NCBI GenBank assembly: GCA_947166385.1
Contig: CAMVEB010000006.1
Coordinates: forward strand, 1-64,000
Source of the DNA: an uncultured Clostridia bacterium
GTDB taxonomy: Bacteria > Bacillota > Clostridia > Christensenellales > Aristaeellaceae
Length of the DNA: 64,000 nucleotides
Direction: 5' to 3'
Part shown: piece by piece, positions 45,956-54,329 of the stretch
Numbering within the stretch: position 1 is the stretch's first letter
Layout: each line of letters starts with the position of its first letter
Made by a program: the position numbers and the translations under genes
The notes under the pieces: generated by a model
The model's database searches: none
Seen by the model: only the letters and a program-made list of their open reading frames with translations
What the model was told of the DNA's origin: nothing

Positions 45956-46663
45956 TTAATATTCTTCCCAGTTGTGTTGCTCCGGCTGATACTTGCCGGA
46001 GGAATAATGCTGGTACATGGCATGGGCAAACTTCAGGTAGTCGTATTCCTCCAGGGCTTCCACAATTGCTTCGTGCTTCACGACAGAATTTGCCAGATGG
46101 GGCAGCTTTTCCTCCAGCTGATAGCCGGAATCCACGGCCCAGATCGCGTTCAGCAGGGACATGAGCACCGGATTACCCACGGAGCTGAAAAGCAGCTGGT
46201 GAAATTCCCGGTCCTCCCGGGCAAAAGCGCCGCTCTCTTCCCAGCTGACGCGCATCTGCGATACGATCTCCCGCATCTTCTTGATATCCTCCTGCCGGAT
46301 GCTGTCAAACGCCTGGCGCATATAGCCCAGCTCCAGCGTTTTTCGGATGTCGAACATCTGGCGGATCTTCTTCTCATCCTCCGCCAGGCGGAAGAAGAGC
46401 GCGTTCTGGAAAACGAAATCCATCGTGAATTCCCGCACTTCCGTTCCCCGCCCCGGGCAGGCCTCCACCATGCCCATCAGCTCCATGCTTTTGATAGCTT
46501 CCCGGATCACATTGCGGCTGACCCCGATTTCCCGGGAAAGCTCCTCCTCGCTGGGAAGCAGATCCCCGGGCTTCAGCTGGTGGCGCAGAATATAATCATG
46601 GATTTCCCGGAAGGCTGCGATGTATCGCTTCTCCCGCTTCTTTTCCTGTCCTTCGGCACTCAA
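45956..46663 (-). CDS. GntR/FCD family regulator of sialic acid genes (NanR-like)
   Basis: From the TTG at 46663 the protein has 235 residues: a GntR winged helix (L-P-S-E-E-E-L-S-R-E-I-G-V-S-R-N-V-I-R-E-A at about 33-53) and an FCD ligand domain in the C-terminal two thirds. AGGAGG ten bases upstream favours this TTG; the ATG at 46684 would lie before that site. NanR proteins of this class bind N-acetylneuraminate. The gene heads the leftward operon, and copies of a short near-palindrome flank the divergent region. Confidence 0.88.
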   Translation of the reverse strand: MSAEGQEKKREKRYIAAFREIHDYILRHQLKPGDLLPSEEELSREIGVSRNVIREAIKSMELMGMVEACPGRGTEVREFTMDFVFQNALFFRLAEDEKKIRQMFDIRKTLELGYMRQAFDSIRQEDIKKMREIVSQMRVSWEESGAFAREDREFHQLLFSSVGNPVLMSLLNAIWAVDSGYQLEEKLPHLANSVVKHEAIVEALEEYDYLKFAHAMYQHYSSGKYQPEQHNWEEY

Positions 46664-46692
46664 AACGGTTTGGCCTCCTGTCATTTGGTTTT

Positions 46693-46707
46693 AAATGTCC
46701 TACATTT
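46693..46707. promoter_or_regulatory. GntR operator copy upstream of the regulator gene
   Basis: AAATGTCCTACATTT is a palindrome (AAATGT, 3-base centre, ACATTT). It sits at the start of the leftward transcript, eight bases downstream of that promoter's -10 box. Confidence 0.7.
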
Positions 46708-46714
46708 CGAAATC

Positions 46715-46743
46715 ATTATATCCAGGATTGGCAGGTCTGTCAA
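46715..46743 (-). promoter_or_regulatory. Perfect consensus promoter of the leftward nan operon
   Basis: TTGACA (46743-46738) and TATAAT (46720-46715) are separated by 17 bp: both boxes and the spacing are consensus. Confidence 0.85.
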
Positions 46744-46805
46744 GAATTAATATGGTTATATTGGTATGTATTATTCCATTTTTTCAATTTTTCTGAAGAA
46801 AAGTG

Positions 46806-46835
46806 TTGACAGCCGATTTTAAATGTAGTATATTT
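46806..46835 (+). promoter_or_regulatory. Promoter and operator of the rightward transporter operon
   Basis: TTGACA (46806-46811) and TATATT (46829-46834) are 17 bp apart. The second operator copy, AAATGTAGTATATTT (46821-46835), covers the -10 box, so binding should block RNA polymerase directly. Confidence 0.85.
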
Positions 46836-46915
46836 CAGGCAGACCCTGTGAGATGCAGGGAAAGAATCGTTACATGCCGGACAAATCCGGCCAATCAAAA
46901 AGGAGGATCCAGATT

Positions 46916-48184
46916 ATGAAAAAACTCATCGCCTTGTTCCTGTGCCTGATACTGGCGCTGCCGGCGTTCGCTCTGGCGGATGACCAGGTGGAAATCACCC
47001 TGTGGACCTACCCCATCGGCAGCTGGGGAAATGCCGAAACCGTGGACGGCATCATCAAGGACTTCAATGCTGTGCATCCCGAGATCAAAGTGACCGTTCA
47101 GTACCTGGACTACCAGTCCGGTGATGATCAGGTGACCACCGCCATCGAAGCGAAGACCACGCCCGACATCATCATGGAAGGTCCGGAACGCCTGGTCGCC
47201 AACTGGGGAGCGGCCGGCAAGATGCTGGACATCAGCGACCTGTGGGCAGACACGAAGGATGACATCATCGCCGCCAGCGCTGCCGTGGAAGCGGCCTGCA
47301 AAAACGCCGAAGGTGTCTACTATGAATATCCGCTGTGCATGACCACCCACTGCATGGTCATCAACTACAACGATTTCGAAAAAGCCGGTGCCCTCCAGTA
47401 TATTGATGAAGAAAAGCACACCTGGACCACCGAAGGCTTCCTGAACGCACTGGACGCGCTGAATGCAGCCGGCTTCGCCCCCACCGCGGTCGTATATTGC
47501 GGCGGCCAGGGCGGCGACCAGGGCACCCGCGCGCTGGTAACCAACCTGTATTCCGGCCAGTTCACCGCGCCGGATCACTCCGCCTACACCATGGACAGTG
47601 AAGCGAACATCAAGGCGCTGCAGCTGCTCCAGCAGCTCGTGAAAGACGGAAAGCTGGATGCTGATGCCGGTATCGTCGCCGGTGATGAAATCGCCCTGTT
47701 CTGCAACTCTACCATCTCCATCGGCTTCTGCTGGAACGCCTCCGCGGCCGTTTCCAACAAAGCCAGCCTGGCGGAAGACGTGAAGGTATTCCCGATGGCC
47801 TTCCCCTCTGACGACGGCGTGCCGGAACTGCAGGGCGGCATCTGGGGCTTCGGCCTGTTCGACAATGGCGATGAAGCCAAAGTGGCCGCTGCCAAGACCT
47901 TCGTGAAGTGGGTATGCGACGATCCGGCCCAGGCAGCGAAGAGCGTATACGCCTCCGGTTTCTTCCCCACCCGCGCTTCCCTCGGCGACATCTACGCCGG
48001 CACCGACAAGGCTGAGAACGGCGAGTATGCCATCTTCATGCCCTACCTCGGCGACTATTACCAGGTCACTCCCAACTGGGCCGCACAGCGGACCGAATGG
48101 TGGAACCTGCTCCAGCGCATCTTCGCCGGCGGCGATGTGGCGGCTGAAGTAGCGGTCTACTGCCAGAACGCGAATCAGAAATAA
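46916..48184 (+). CDS. ABC transporter binding protein, probably for sialic acid
   Basis: The 422-residue SBP_bac_1-class protein has a signal peptide (P-A-F-A-L-A-D-D) without a lipobox. AAGGAGGA at 46900-46907 fixes the ATG at 46916. It is the first gene of the rightward operon, before two permeases, nanA and an esterase, so N-acetylneuraminate or a sialo-conjugate is the likely ligand. The fold alone does not show this. Confidence 0.88.
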   Translation: MKKLIALFLCLILALPAFALADDQVEITLWTYPIGSWGNAETVDGIIKDFNAVHPEIKVTVQYLDYQSGDDQVTTAIEAKTTPDIIMEGPERLVANWGAAGKMLDISDLWADTKDDIIAASAAVEAACKNAEGVYYEYPLCMTTHCMVINYNDFEKAGALQYIDEEKHTWTTEGFLNALDALNAAGFAPTAVVYCGGQGGDQGTRALVTNLYSGQFTAPDHSAYTMDSEANIKALQLLQQLVKDGKLDADAGIVAGDEIALFCNSTISIGFCWNASAAVSNKASLAEDVKVFPMAFPSDDGVPELQGGIWGFGLFDNGDEAKVAAAKTFVKWVCDDPAQAAKSVYASGFFPTRASLGDIYAGTDKAENGEYAIFMPYLGDYYQVTPNWAAQRTEWWNLLQRIFAGGDVAAEVAVYCQNANQK

Positions 48185-48215
48185 TCCATAGAACCGGTAT
48201 CAATCCATGACGAAT

Positions 48216-48265
48216 CAGGCGCGTCTCCGTTCCTCCTCTGGGCCGGGGGCGCGCCTGTCCTTTTT
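48216..48265 (+). terminator. Hairpin between binding-protein and permease genes
   Basis: CAGGCGCG (48216-48223) pairs with CGCGCCTG (48250-48257), extended by G-C and wobble pairs, followed by TCCTTTTT. It looks like a partial terminator that allows more binding-protein than permease message. The permease ribosome binding site follows it directly. Confidence 0.7.
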
Positions 48266-48283
48266 AAGGAGGGAAATATCCCG

Positions 48284-49207
48284 ATGACGACCCGAGCTTT
48301 CCCTGCCCGCAGGGTGGTTTCCCCGGCCATGAGAGCGGCGCGCCGGCGGGAAAACATCGCCGCTTATCTCTTCATGGCGCCCAGCCTGGTCTTCTTCCTG
48401 GGTTTCGTGATTTTCCCCATGGGCATGTGCCTGGTCACCAGCTTTTTCAATTACACCATGACCGATTTCAGCTGGATCGGTCTGGCCAATTATGTCGAAA
48501 TGTTCCAGGATGCCATCTTCGGCAAGGCGCTGGTCAACACGATTGTCATCGTGCTGGTCAGCGTGCCGGTCACCTGTATGTTTTCCCTGTGGGTGGCATC
48601 GCTGATTTATAAAATGAGGGACCGCCACACATCCTTCTTCCGGTGCGTTTTCTACCTGCCGGTGGTCACCGGTTCCGTAGCGGTCACCGTGGTCTGGAAA
48701 TGGATTTTCAACAACTATTACGGCGTGCTGAACTATGTGTTCAAAAACCTCGGGCTGATCACCCGGAATATCAACTGGCTGGGCAATCCGGACTACGCCC
48801 TGGCCTGTATCATCACGATCCTGCTGACCACTTCCGTCGGACAGCCCATCGTGCTCTACGTCTCCGCCCTGAGCAACGTGGACCATTCCCTGATCGAGGC
48901 GGCCTCCGTGGACGGAGCGACAAACATGCAGGTGTTCTGGAAGATCAAATGGCCCCAGGTCATGCCCACCACCCTGTATATCCTGGTCATCACCACGATC
49001 AACAGTTTCCAGTGTTTCGCACTGATCCAGCTGCTGACCTCCGGCGGGCCAAACAATTCCACCCAGACCATTATGTACTACATCTACTACAACGCCTTCA
49101 AACTGAGCCGCTACGGATACGGCAGCGCCATGGGCATCATCCTGGCGATCATTATCGCCGTGTTCAGCGCGATTCAGTTCAGGCTGGCCAAGACCGATAA
49201 CGGCTGA
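48284..49207 (+). CDS. ABC transporter permease (MalF class), sialic acid locus
   Basis: The 307-residue protein has six helices and the loop I-E-A-A-S-V-D-G-A near 205. AAGGAGGG precedes the ATG. The N-terminus carries an Arg-rich cytoplasmic stretch before the first helix. It pairs with the next gene's product; no ATPase is encoded in the operon. Confidence 0.92.
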   Translation: MTTRAFPARRVVSPAMRAARRRENIAAYLFMAPSLVFFLGFVIFPMGMCLVTSFFNYTMTDFSWIGLANYVEMFQDAIFGKALVNTIVIVLVSVPVTCMFSLWVASLIYKMRDRHTSFFRCVFYLPVVTGSVAVTVVWKWIFNNYYGVLNYVFKNLGLITRNINWLGNPDYALACIITILLTTSVGQPIVLYVSALSNVDHSLIEAASVDGATNMQVFWKIKWPQVMPTTLYILVITTINSFQCFALIQLLTSGGPNNSTQTIMYYIYYNAFKLSRYGYGSAMGIILAIIIAVFSAIQFRLAKTDNG

Positions 49208-49221
49208 AAGGAGGAGACCTT

Positions 49222-50112
49222 ATGCAAACGACTGCAAACCTGCCGCGCCGGATCAAAGACAAGCCGGACAATACGGATCACAGCGTGCATCAGGTAACCG
49301 CCTACACCGTGATCGGGGTCATCCTGCTGATTATCCTGGCGCTGCTGTTCATCTTCCCGCTTTACTGGATCCTGACCGGATCCTTCAAGACCCAGCAGGC
49401 AGTCAATTCTGCCGTGCCGGTCTGGTTCCCTACGGGTGAAACCGTCACCATGCGCAACTATAACGAGCTGTTCAACCGCCCGGCAATTACCTGGCTGCTG
49501 AACACCGTGTTCATCTGCGCTGCGGCTATGGGCCTGACCTGTATCGCGGCCTCCATGGGCGGTTATGCGCTGGCCAAAAAACGCTTCTCCGGGCGGGCGC
49601 TGCTCTTCTCCGTATTCATCTGCGCCATGGCCCTGCCCAAGCAGGTTATCCTGATCCCGCTGCTGAAGGAACTGGCTTTCCTGAAGCTGCACAATACGCT
49701 CTGGGCTGTGATCCTGCCGACTGTAGGCTGGCCCTTCGGCGTTTTCCTGATGAAGCAGTTCAGCGAGAATATTCCCGGGGAGCTGCTGGAGGCCGCCCGG
49801 ATCGACGGCGCCGGCGAAGCACGGACCTTCATCGAGATCGTCATTCCGCTGATCAAGCCGGGCATCGGTGCCCTGGCGATCTTCACCTTCATCACGGCCT
49901 GGAACGACTATTTCCTGCAACTGATCATGCTGAACGATACCAAGGTGCTGACAATCTCCCTGGGCATCGCCAAGCTGCAGACGGAACTGTCCACGGACTT
50001 CGGCCTGATCATGGCCGGCGCGGCCCTGGGTTCCGTCCCGATCATCATTATTTTCCTGATTTTCCAGAAATTCTTCACCCGCGGCATCACCATGGGTGCT
50101 GTCAAGGGCTAA
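49222..50112 (+). CDS. ABC transporter permease (MalG class), sialic acid locus
   Basis: The 296-residue protein has six helices and the loop L-E-A-A-R-I-D-G-A near 190. AAGGAGGAG precedes the ATG. It is 14 bp after its partner. Confidence 0.92.
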   Translation: MQTTANLPRRIKDKPDNTDHSVHQVTAYTVIGVILLIILALLFIFPLYWILTGSFKTQQAVNSAVPVWFPTGETVTMRNYNELFNRPAITWLLNTVFICAAAMGLTCIAASMGGYALAKKRFSGRALLFSVFICAMALPKQVILIPLLKELAFLKLHNTLWAVILPTVGWPFGVFLMKQFSENIPGELLEAARIDGAGEARTFIEIVIPLIKPGIGALAIFTFITAWNDYFLQLIMLNDTKVLTISLGIAKLQTELSTDFGLIMAGAALGSVPIIIIFLIFQKFFTRGITMGAVKG

Positions 50113-50136
50113 CCATTCCAGGGAAGGAGTATGCAT

Positions 50137-51054
50137 ATGTCTGTTCAGAAATACCGGGGCGTGATCCCCGCATTCTATGCCTGCTATGACGAGGAAGGCC
50201 GTATCAGCCCCGACCGGGCCAAGCGCCTGGCCAGGCACCTGGTGAACAAGGGCGTTCAGGGCCTCTATGTAGGCGGTTCCTCTGGGGAATGCATCTACCA
50301 GGAAAAGGAAGAGCGCATGGCCCTGCTGGAGGCGGTTATGGAGGAAGTGAAGGGCGAATGCCTGATCATCGCTCATGTGGCCTGTAACAATACCGAGGAA
50401 TCCTGCCAGCTGGCCGCCCATGCGGAGCGCGCGGGCGTGGACGCCATCGCCAGCATTCCCCCGATCTACTTCCGGCTGCCGGAATACGCCATCGCGCAGT
50501 ACTGGAACGATATTTCCGCAGCGGCGCCAAACACGGACTTCATCATCTATAACATTCCCCAGCTGGCCGGCGTCACCCTGACCCCGGGGCTCTTTAAAAC
50601 CATGCGGCAGAATCCGCGGGTAATCGGCGTTAAAAACTCCAGCATGCCCACCTATGATATCGAGATGTTCCTGCGGGCCGGCGGAGAAAACTGTGTGGTT
50701 TTCAACGGACCGGATGAACAGTTTGTCTCCGGCCGCTGCTGCGGCGCCGCGGGCGGCATCGGCGGCACCTATGCTGCGATGCCGGAGCTGTTCCTTGCAA
50801 TGGACCGGCTGATCCGTGAAGGTACGCCGGAGAAAGCCTGGCCCATCCAGCATGAGGTAAACGCCATCATTGAGGATATGTGCGGATGCCATGGCAGCAT
50901 GTACGCCGTCATCAAGGCAATTCTGAAGATCAACGAAAACCTGGAACTGGGTTCCGTGCGCAGGCCCATGCCGGCGTTGATTCCGGAAGACATGCCGAAG
51001 GTGGAAGCCGCAGCAGCCCGAATCCGGAAAGCCATCCAGGCTTTCGCGGGCTGA
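50137..51054 (+). CDS. nanA: N-acetylneuraminate lyase (DHDPS/NAL family)
   Basis: The 305-residue TIM-barrel aldolase has G-G-S-S-G-E near 46 (the carboxylate-binding G-[ST]-[ST]-G-E motif), the catalytic Tyr in Y-N-I-P-Q near 141 and the Schiff-base Lys in G-V-K-N-S near 168. It splits N-acetylneuraminate into ManNAc and pyruvate. Family assignment is certain from sequence; the sialic acid specificity rests on the nanE, nanK and nagA context. AAGGAG favours the ATG at 50137 over the one at 50131. Confidence 0.9.
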   Translation: MSVQKYRGVIPAFYACYDEEGRISPDRAKRLARHLVNKGVQGLYVGGSSGECIYQEKEERMALLEAVMEEVKGECLIIAHVACNNTEESCQLAAHAERAGVDAIASIPPIYFRLPEYAIAQYWNDISAAAPNTDFIIYNIPQLAGVTLTPGLFKTMRQNPRVIGVKNSSMPTYDIEMFLRAGGENCVVFNGPDEQFVSGRCCGAAGGIGGTYAAMPELFLAMDRLIREGTPEKAWPIQHEVNAIIEDMCGCHGSMYAVIKAILKINENLELGSVRRPMPALIPEDMPKVEAAAARIRKAIQAFAG

Positions 51055-51068
51055 TCGGGAGGGAGTCT

Positions 51069-51722
51069 ATGAAAAAACACATTGTCTGTTTCGGAGATTC
51101 CAACACTCACGGATACTGTGCGGATCCGAAGGACTGTGCAGACGGCGGAATCCGTTATAACGAGTCGGAAAGGTGGACCTGTCTGCTGGAGGAACTTCTG
51201 GGCCCGGACACGTTGGTCCTGGAGGAAGGCCTCAGCGGCCGGACAACGGTCTTCTCCGATCCCCTTCATGAATGTATGTCCGGTCTGGACGCAATCTATA
51301 GCGTACTCATGAGCCACGAGCCGGTGGATCTCCTGATTATCATGCTGGGCACCAACGATACGAAAGAACGCTTCAGCGCCAACGCCGCGTGCATCGGCAT
51401 CGGGATGGAGCGCCTGATTATGAAGGCGAAGGAAATTCCCTGCTGGCGGGACAAGCCCCGGATCCTGGTCATCTCCCCGCCGCATATCGGCGAAGGACTT
51501 TACGCGGTCCCCGAGGGAGAGCCTATGGGCGCCGGATGTCCGGAAAAATCCCGGCAGCTGGCGAAATACTTTGCCGCTGCTGCGGAACGCCAGTGCTGCG
51601 CGTTCTTTGACGCAGAAGGCGTCGCTGAATTCAATACCCTGGACTGCATGCACCTGACCCGCAGGGGCCACCGCCAGCTGGCGGATGTTCTGGGAAAGAT
51701 CGTTCCCGAACTGCTTGACTGA
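51069..51722 (+). CDS. SGNH/GDSL hydrolase, possibly sialate O-acetylesterase
   Basis: The 217-residue protein has the SGNH blocks: G-D-S-N near 9 with the nucleophile Ser, M-L-G-T-N-D near 97 and D-C-M-H near 196 with the Asp-His pair. No signal peptide is present, so it acts in the cytoplasm. As the last gene of the sialic acid operon it may remove O-acetyl groups from imported sialic acids before NanA acts; this is inference. GGGAGGGAG precedes the ATG. Confidence 0.85.
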   Translation: MKKHIVCFGDSNTHGYCADPKDCADGGIRYNESERWTCLLEELLGPDTLVLEEGLSGRTTVFSDPLHECMSGLDAIYSVLMSHEPVDLLIIMLGTNDTKERFSANAACIGIGMERLIMKAKEIPCWRDKPRILVISPPHIGEGLYAVPEGEPMGAGCPEKSRQLAKYFAAAAERQCCAFFDAEGVAEFNTLDCMHLTRRGHRQLADVLGKIVPELLD

Positions 51723-51806
51723 ACCGGAGTTTCTTCTTCATCTCCTCCTTTTTTCGGTACCCTTAAAGGGAAACCGAGGTTGTAAACCCCGGTTTCTGGC
51801 CAACGG

Positions 51807-51840
51807 CAAACCTCCAGAAATGGAGGTTTGTTTTATTCTC
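51807..51840 (+). terminator. Rho-independent terminator of the nanA operon
   Basis: CAAACCTCC (51807-51815) pairs perfectly with GGAGGTTTG (51822-51830), followed by TTTTATT. An AACCG/CGGTT stem lies just upstream. Confidence 0.85.
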
Positions 51841-51872
51841 GCTATTGACCGCAATCACCTGCCCCGGTATTT

Positions 51873-52034
51873 ATGTCGGGGTATTTCTTTTCCTATGCCG
51901 GCGCTAATGGCAGCAAGATCGCGGTGATGTATGAGGATGAGCTGTATATGCTCAAGTTCCCCGGCATCGCCAGGAAAAACAAGGATATGAGCTATGCTAA
52001 TGGCTGTATCTGTGAGTATCTTGGCTGTCATTGA
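51873..52034 (+). pseudogene. HipA-like kinase, N-terminal fragment
   Basis: A 53-codon frame with Y-A-G-A-N-G-S-K-I-A, Y-M-L-K-F-P and S-Y-A-N-G-C-I-C-E-Y-L-G-C-H matches the N-terminal domain of HipA/CtkA-like Ser/Thr kinases. The stop follows immediately; the kinase domain (about 250 residues) is missing. The fragment overlaps the 3' end of the Y-family polymerase gene by 7 bp. Confidence 0.65.
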
Positions 52035-53272
52035 TACATCGGGCTGGGCATCGGCACTGTTTCGCACCGGTCCTGCGCGATGGGCAGCTGCCCCTGCAGA
52101 CAGGCCGGATAAATAATCCGGTTCCCAAACCGCTGCCGGAGGCCGTCCACGGCGTCGTCCACCCTGCGCCGCTTCTCCCGGGCAACGTAGTCGTTGAAGA
52201 GATCCGTCTGCACGGGATCGTTTTCCCGTCCCGGGTTGATCCCGCGGATCGTCAGCGCCCGCACCGGCTTCGGCCACCAGTAATGATCCCGGAACAGCGC
52301 GTATCCCGCTGCAGCGATTTCATACGGACTCTGGGAAGGATACGGCATCGGCATCTGCCATTGATACCAGCCCAGATCCTTGTCCCGCACGGAGATCTGC
52401 ACCGCCTTCGCCGTCAGCTCATGCTTCCGCAGCCGGTGCCCCAGATCCTGCGCCAGCTCATACAGAACCTGCCACACTTCGTAGTTCGTCTCCAGATCCC
52501 GGACGCAGGTCGTTCCGTGCCCGATGGATTTCACCGGCGCCGCGTATTCCTGCGGCATAACCGGCGCGCCGTCCGTCCCGTTGGCAAAGTGCCACAGCAT
52601 GATGCCGTTCTTCCCCAGTTTATACTGCAGGATTTTCGGATCCGCTTCCGCCAGATCGCCGATCGTGTGGATGCTGTACATCACCAGCTTCCGGGTGGTC
52701 GCCGGCCCGACATACAGCAGATCCGACACGGGGAGCTTCCATGCCGTCTCTCTGAAGTTGCCCCGGCTGACCACCGTCACCGCGTCCGGCTTCTTCATGT
52801 CGCTGCCCAGCTTGGCGAAGATCTTGCTGAAGGAGACGCCGATGCTGACCGTCAGCCCCGTTTCTTCCCGCACGGTTCTGCGGATCTCTTCCGCGATTTT
52901 CCGTCCTTCCTCTTCGATGCTCCGGCAATAGGGAATGGAGATCCAGTTCTCGTCCATCCCGAATGGCTCGATGCAGTCCGCGTATCTTTGATAGATGGAT
53001 CGCACAATCCTGCTGTAGTGCAGGTACAGATCATAATGCGGCTCGACCATGATCAGGTCGGGGCATACCTGTTTCGCCTGCCAGTTGGCCATGCCGGTCT
53101 TGACGCCGCAGCGCTTCGCCGGATAGCTGGCCGTGAGCACGATCCCATGCCGGTTCTCCGTGGATCCGCATACCGCGACCTTTTTCCCCCGCAGGGCAGG
53201 ATTCTCGTTCATCTCCACGCTCGCGTAGTAGCAGTTCAGATCGCTGTGCAGGACCAGGGTTTCCGTCGCCAT
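52028..53272 (-). CDS. Y-family DNA polymerase (DinB/UmuC-like)
   Basis: The 414-residue protein has the catalytic S-D-L-N near 11, the palm carboxylates in G-M-D-E-N-W near 100, the K-L/F-A-K-L-G-S-D-M-K-K-P-D segment near 150 and a C-terminal little-finger domain. It performs error-prone or lesion-bypass synthesis. GGAGGTG places the start at the ATG of 53272; the GTG at 53281 is inside that site. It is divergent from an XRE/ImmA pair, an arrangement seen around mobile or SOS-controlled modules. Confidence 0.85.
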   Translation of the reverse strand: MATETLVLHSDLNCYYASVEMNENPALRGKKVAVCGSTENRHGIVLTASYPAKRCGVKTGMANWQAKQVCPDLIMVEPHYDLYLHYSRIVRSIYQRYADCIEPFGMDENWISIPYCRSIEEEGRKIAEEIRRTVREETGLTVSIGVSFSKIFAKLGSDMKKPDAVTVVSRGNFRETAWKLPVSDLLYVGPATTRKLVMYSIHTIGDLAEADPKILQYKLGKNGIMLWHFANGTDGAPVMPQEYAAPVKSIGHGTTCVRDLETNYEVWQVLYELAQDLGHRLRKHELTAKAVQISVRDKDLGWYQWQMPMPYPSQSPYEIAAAGYALFRDHYWWPKPVRALTIRGINPGRENDPVQTDLFNDYVAREKRRRVDDAVDGLRQRFGNRIIYPACLQGQLPIAQDRCETVPMPSPMYQ

Positions 53273-53300
53273 GCTGTTCACCTCCGTCTGCTCCGGGTAT

Positions 53301-53325
53301 ATTATTGAAGATCAATTTCAATAAT
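53301..53325. promoter_or_regulatory. Inverted repeat upstream of the polymerase gene
   Basis: ATTATTGAA (53301-53309) and TTCAATAAT (53317-53325) are perfectly complementary with a 7-bp centre. It covers the region where the polymerase promoter should lie, so it is a candidate XRE operator. Confidence 0.6.
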
Positions 53326-53340
53326 TTCCGCATAAAAGTC

Positions 53341-53369
53341 TTGACTTTCCCCTTTGGCCATGATAAACT
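53341..53369 (+). promoter_or_regulatory. Possible promoter for the xre gene
   Basis: TTGACT (53341-53346) and TAAACT (53364-53369) are separated by 17 bp, pointing to the XRE gene 100 bp downstream. The -10 box is weak. Confidence 0.4.
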
Positions 53370-53467
53370 CGGTTCGAAGTTAAATTTCACAGTGCGGATA
53401 ATAGCACAGGTGAACGTCGGTGTCAATATGAAACTCGCACACTTCAAATGAGGGAGGATGAAAAAAC

Positions 53468-53887
53468 ATGAAGTTCGGTGAAAAGGTGAGAAAGCTCCGG
53501 AAAGATATGAAGCTCAGCCAGGGCGAGCTGGCGGAGAAGATCGGCGTCAGCGGCAGGAGTGTCGCTTCTTATGAGGCCGGAATATCCTATCCCCGGTATA
53601 AGGAGACGTATGATGCGCTGGCCGCCGTGCTGGGCGTGGATGTCAATTATCTCCGGATGGAGGATGAGGAGTTTCTGGAGGATGTCGGCAAGCAGTTCGG
53701 CTCCCGCGGCCAGCGGCAGGCGCAGGCCATCCTTTCGGAAGCCCGCCAGCTTTTCGCCGGCGGCGAGCTGTCGGATGAGGACCAGATAGCCTTCCTGACG
53801 GAGATGCAGCAGCTCTTCCTTGATTCCAAGCAGCGGGCGAAGAAGTATACGCCCCGCATCTATCTCCGGGAAGACGGAGAGGAATGA
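53468..53887 (+). CDS. XRE family transcriptional regulator
   Basis: The 139-residue protein has an N-terminal Cro/C1-type helix-turn-helix (L-S-Q-G-E-L-A-E-K-I-G-V-S near 17-29, then S-Y-E-A-G) and a charged helical tail. GGGAGG precedes the ATG. It is followed by an ImmA-type metallopeptidase frame, the usual XRE-ImmA pairing in which the protease cleaves the repressor after damage. The divergent polymerase is its likely target, inferred from position. Confidence 0.88.
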   Translation: MKFGEKVRKLRKDMKLSQGELAEKIGVSGRSVASYEAGISYPRYKETYDALAAVLGVDVNYLRMEDEEFLEDVGKQFGSRGQRQAQAILSEARQLFAGGELSDEDQIAFLTEMQQLFLDSKQRAKKYTPRIYLREDGEE

Positions 53888-54015
53888 TCACTTTTCTTTC
53901 TGCATTCCGGTCACATGGGAGGGATGGGGGAATTTCCCGTCATCGTTTTCGGTACGATCAGGATGCAGGAAAAGGGCAGGGATCGTTTTTCCGGCCCGGA
54001 GGAGGCGTAGGTGTA

Positions 54016-54324
54016 GTGAACGATATGATTTTTGATCAGGCGCAGCGGTGCCGGAAGCGCTTCGGCACTTCTGACCCGTATGAGCTGCTCGATGCCATGG
54101 GCGTTGTTCTGGTCCGCAGCGCGAAGTATCCCCGCGACGGTCTGCGCGGATACTGCACCGTGATGAACAGGACCAGGTATGTGGTCATCAACGCGAATCA
54201 GCCGGAGGAGGAGCAGCGCGTGGTAGCCGCCCACGAAGCGGGGCATCTGATCCTCCACAGGACGCAGCTGAAAGCCGGCGCCATGTCGGATTTTGATGTC
54301 CTTAGGTTTATTAAAGGAGGATAA
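54016..54324 (+). pseudogene. ImmA/IrrE-type metallopeptidase, C-terminally cut
   Basis: From a GTG at 54016 the frame gives 102 residues with the typical opening (R-F-G-T-S-D-P-Y-E-L) and the zinc motif A-A-H-E-A-G-H near 74. It ends 18 residues after that motif at L-R-F-I-K-G-G, whereas intact members continue for 50 or more residues with a third zinc ligand. The stop lies in the ribosome binding site of the next gene, so a deletion joined the two. A start at 53884 (ATGA overlap) would add an unrelated N-terminus. Confidence 0.65.
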
Positions 54325-54329
54325 TCACG

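Noticed and set aside
49174..50892. 572-codon open frame on the minus strand
   Set aside because: It is antisense to the permease and nanA genes; composition and lack of motifs mark it as a shadow.
52031..53308. 425-codon plus-strand frame
   Set aside because: It is antisense to the Y-family polymerase, which has all its catalytic residues.
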